From: Prevotellaceae bacterium
GTDB lineage: Bacteria > Bacteroidota > Bacteroidia > Bacteroidales > Bacteroidaceae
Assembly: GCA_031262265.1 (NCBI GenBank)
Contig: JAISIB010000204.1
Location: 1 to 15,716 of the forward strand
Direction: 5' to 3'
Length of the DNA stretch: 15,716 nt
Position 1 is the first letter of the stretch; each line of letters opens with the position of its first letter. The notes below the pieces were generated by a model that ran no database searches, was not told where the DNA came from, and saw only the letters and a list, made by a program, of their open reading frames with translations. This document shows, in pieces, positions 14,349 through 15,716 of this stretch. Made by a program: the position numbers and the translations under genes.

Positions 14349-15716
14349 CGGTGCCATGGGCACTATGATCCAAGGATACGATCTGACCGAGTCCGATTTT
14401 CGGGGTACTCGCTTCTCAGCAGTATCGGGAGACCTCAAAGGAAACAACGACTTGTTGTGTCTGACACGTCCCGACGTTATCCGAGACATCCACGCGAAAT
14501 ATTTGCGCGCCGGCGCGGATATCATAGAAACGAACACGTTTAACGCAACGACCGTATCCATGAAGGATTATAACACGGAAACTTATGTCGATGAGATCAA
14601 TCGCGAAGCGGTGCGACTGGCTCGGTCGGTGGCCGATGAATTCACGCGCGCCACTCCGCACAAGCCGCGCTTCGTAGCAGGTTCGGTGGGGCCAACCAAC
14701 AAAACGACCTCCTTGTCGCCAGACGTTAGCGACCCGGGCTTTCGCAGCCTGACGTTTGAAGAATTGGCTTCGGCATACGGCCGGCAAATGTGCGTCATGC
14801 TACGAGAAGGCGTAGATGCGATACTGATCGAGACTATTTTTGATACGTTGAACGCGAAAGCGGCCATATATGCCGCCGAACAGGCGATGCGCGACACAGG
14901 TATCGAGGTACCGCTGATGCTAAGCGTAACGATCGCCGACGCCGGCGGTAGAACTCTTTCCGGACAGACATTAGACGCCTTTCTTGCTTCCGTTAGCCAT
15001 GCACCTATTTTCTCTATCGGACTGAATTGTTCCTTCGGTGCCGCACAAATGAAGCCTTATCTTCGTCAGTTGTCCGCACGAGCACCGTATTATATCAGCG
15101 TATATCCCAATGCCGGATTGCCCAACGGGCTGGGTGGTTACGACCAGACGCCCGCCGAGATGGCAAAGATCATGCAAGAATATGTTTCGGAAGGTTTGGT
15201 GAACATTATCGGAGGTTGCTGCGGCACGACGGATGCTTACATCGCCGAGTTTCCGGCTTTGGTTGCCGACGCGTCTCCCCATATACCGGTACCGAAACCC
15301 GATTATCTGTGCCTTTCCGGTTTGGAAGCGTTGCCGATAAAGCCCGAGATGAATTTCGTCATGGTCGGTGAACGCTGCAACGTGGCGGGTTCGCGCAAAT
15401 TTCTGCGCCTGATACAAACGGGCGACTACGCCGAAGCACTCTCTATCGCTCGTCGTCAAATAGAAGACGGTGCGCTGATACTCGACGTGAATATGGACGA
15501 CGGTTTGTTGGACGCGCGCAGCGAAATGAGGCATTTTCTGAACCTACTCTCCGCCGAACCGGAGATTGCCCGCGCGCCCGTGATGATAGATTCCTCGAAA
15601 TGGGACGTGATCGAAGCCGGCCTGCAAGCTTTGCAAGGGAAATCCATCGTCAACTCTATATCGCTGAAAGAAGGCGAAGCCGTCTTCTTGGCATACGCCC
15701 GTCTCATACGCAGCTA
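14299..15716 (+). CDS. metH: Cobalamin-dependent methionine synthase, N-terminal part (3' end outside window)
   Basis: MetH transfers a methyl group from 5-methyltetrahydrofolate through cobalamin to homocysteine, giving methionine. The frame is open from ATG 14299 to the window edge, 472 codons. The start MQSPLQTLIRQRILILDGAMGTMIQ fits known MetH N-termini and overlaps the upstream gene by 50 nt in another frame. The homocysteine domain has the zinc ligands Cys244 (GLNCSFGA) and Cys307/Cys308 (GGCCGTT), matching Cys247, Cys310 and Cys311 of E. coli with an offset of 3. The pterin (methyl-folate) domain begins near residue 352 with MVGERCNVAGSRKF (from residue 355) and continues with NMDDGLLDAR and PVMIDSSKW. 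The cobalamin and reactivation domains would lie to the right. No cobalamin or SAM riboswitch is visible here, since the gene follows the upstream one directly. Confidence 0.97.
   Translation, partial: MQSPLQTLIRQRILILDGAMGTMIQGYDLTESDFRGTRFSAVSGDLKGNNDLLCLTRPDVIRDIHAKYLRAGADIIETNTFNATTVSMKDYNTETYVDEINREAVRLARSVADEFTRATPHKPRFVAGSVGPTNKTTSLSPDVSDPGFRSLTFEELASAYGRQMCVMLREGVDAILIETIFDTLNAKAAIYAAEQAMRDTGIEVPLMLSVTIADAGGRTLSGQTLDAFLASVSHAPIFSIGLNCSFGAAQMKPYLRQLSARAPYYISVYPNAGLPNGLGGYDQTPAEMAKIMQEYVSEGLVNIIGGCCGTTDAYIAEFPALVADASPHIPVPKPDYLCLSGLEALPIKPEMNFVMVGERCNVAGSRKFLRLIQTGDYAEALSIARRQIEDGALILDVNMDDGLLDARSEMRHFLNLLSAEPEIARAPVMIDSSKWDVIEAGLQALQGKSIVNSISLKEGEAVFLAYARLIRS

Noticed and set aside
14971..15534. 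A 187-codon minus-strand ORF
   Set aside because: It lies opposite the conserved metH coding sequence, has no recognisable domain, and is an antisense shadow.

Overview
The window looks like ordinary chromosomal DNA from an anaerobic member of the Bacteroidales (phylum Bacteroidota). Four things point there. Protein sequences, such as the ArgS, SmpB and MetH starts, are of Bacteroides type. Promoter boxes have the form TTTG-N19-TAnnTTTG rather than -35/-10 boxes. Start codons mostly lack a clear Shine-Dalgarno sequence. A single-chain pyruvate:ferredoxin oxidoreductase is present. I cannot name a genus. All twelve genes I can support lie on the + strand, and I see no RNA gene, insertion sequence, integrase, phage gene or CRISPR array.

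Layout. (1) 1-2249: the end of a xylose operon, with the C-terminal 252 residues of xylose isomerase (xylA) and then a XylE-type xylose/H+ symporter, closed by a strong intrinsic terminator at 2296-2327. (2) 2557-3219: a secreted outer-membrane beta-barrel protein. (3) 3273-5060: arginyl-tRNA synthetase (argS). (4) 5203-6333: a beta-propeller 'lactonase family' lipoprotein. (5) 6416-7594: a P-loop ATPase of the AAA_14/DUF4143 type. (6) 7638-11186: pyruvate:ferredoxin oxidoreductase (nifJ), ended by a strong terminator at 11215-11250. (7) 11513-11878: a small exported Spy/DUF4890-like protein, followed by a terminator. (8) 12066-15716: a tightly packed cluster of a surface-type lipoprotein, smpB (GTG start), a polytopic Gate-domain membrane protein and the N-terminal 472 residues of cobalamin-dependent methionine synthase (metH), which runs off the right edge.

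Functionally, the xylose genes feed pentose into central metabolism, and the oxidoreductase turns pyruvate into acetyl-CoA with reduced ferredoxin, typical of a saccharolytic fermenter. ArgS, SmpB and MetH are housekeeping genes. The lipoprotein, OMP and Spy-like proteins belong to the cell envelope.

I did not find a convincing undescribed multi-gene system. The points worth a second look are small: a glutamine in place of the catalytic Walker B glutamate in the ATPase; three consecutive genes in one reading frame separated only by stop codons; a 50-nt out-of-frame overlap between the Gate-domain gene and metH that encodes a His/Ser-rich tail; a possible ECF-type promoter before the Spy-like gene; and well-formed promoters in front of the lactonase and ATPase genes.
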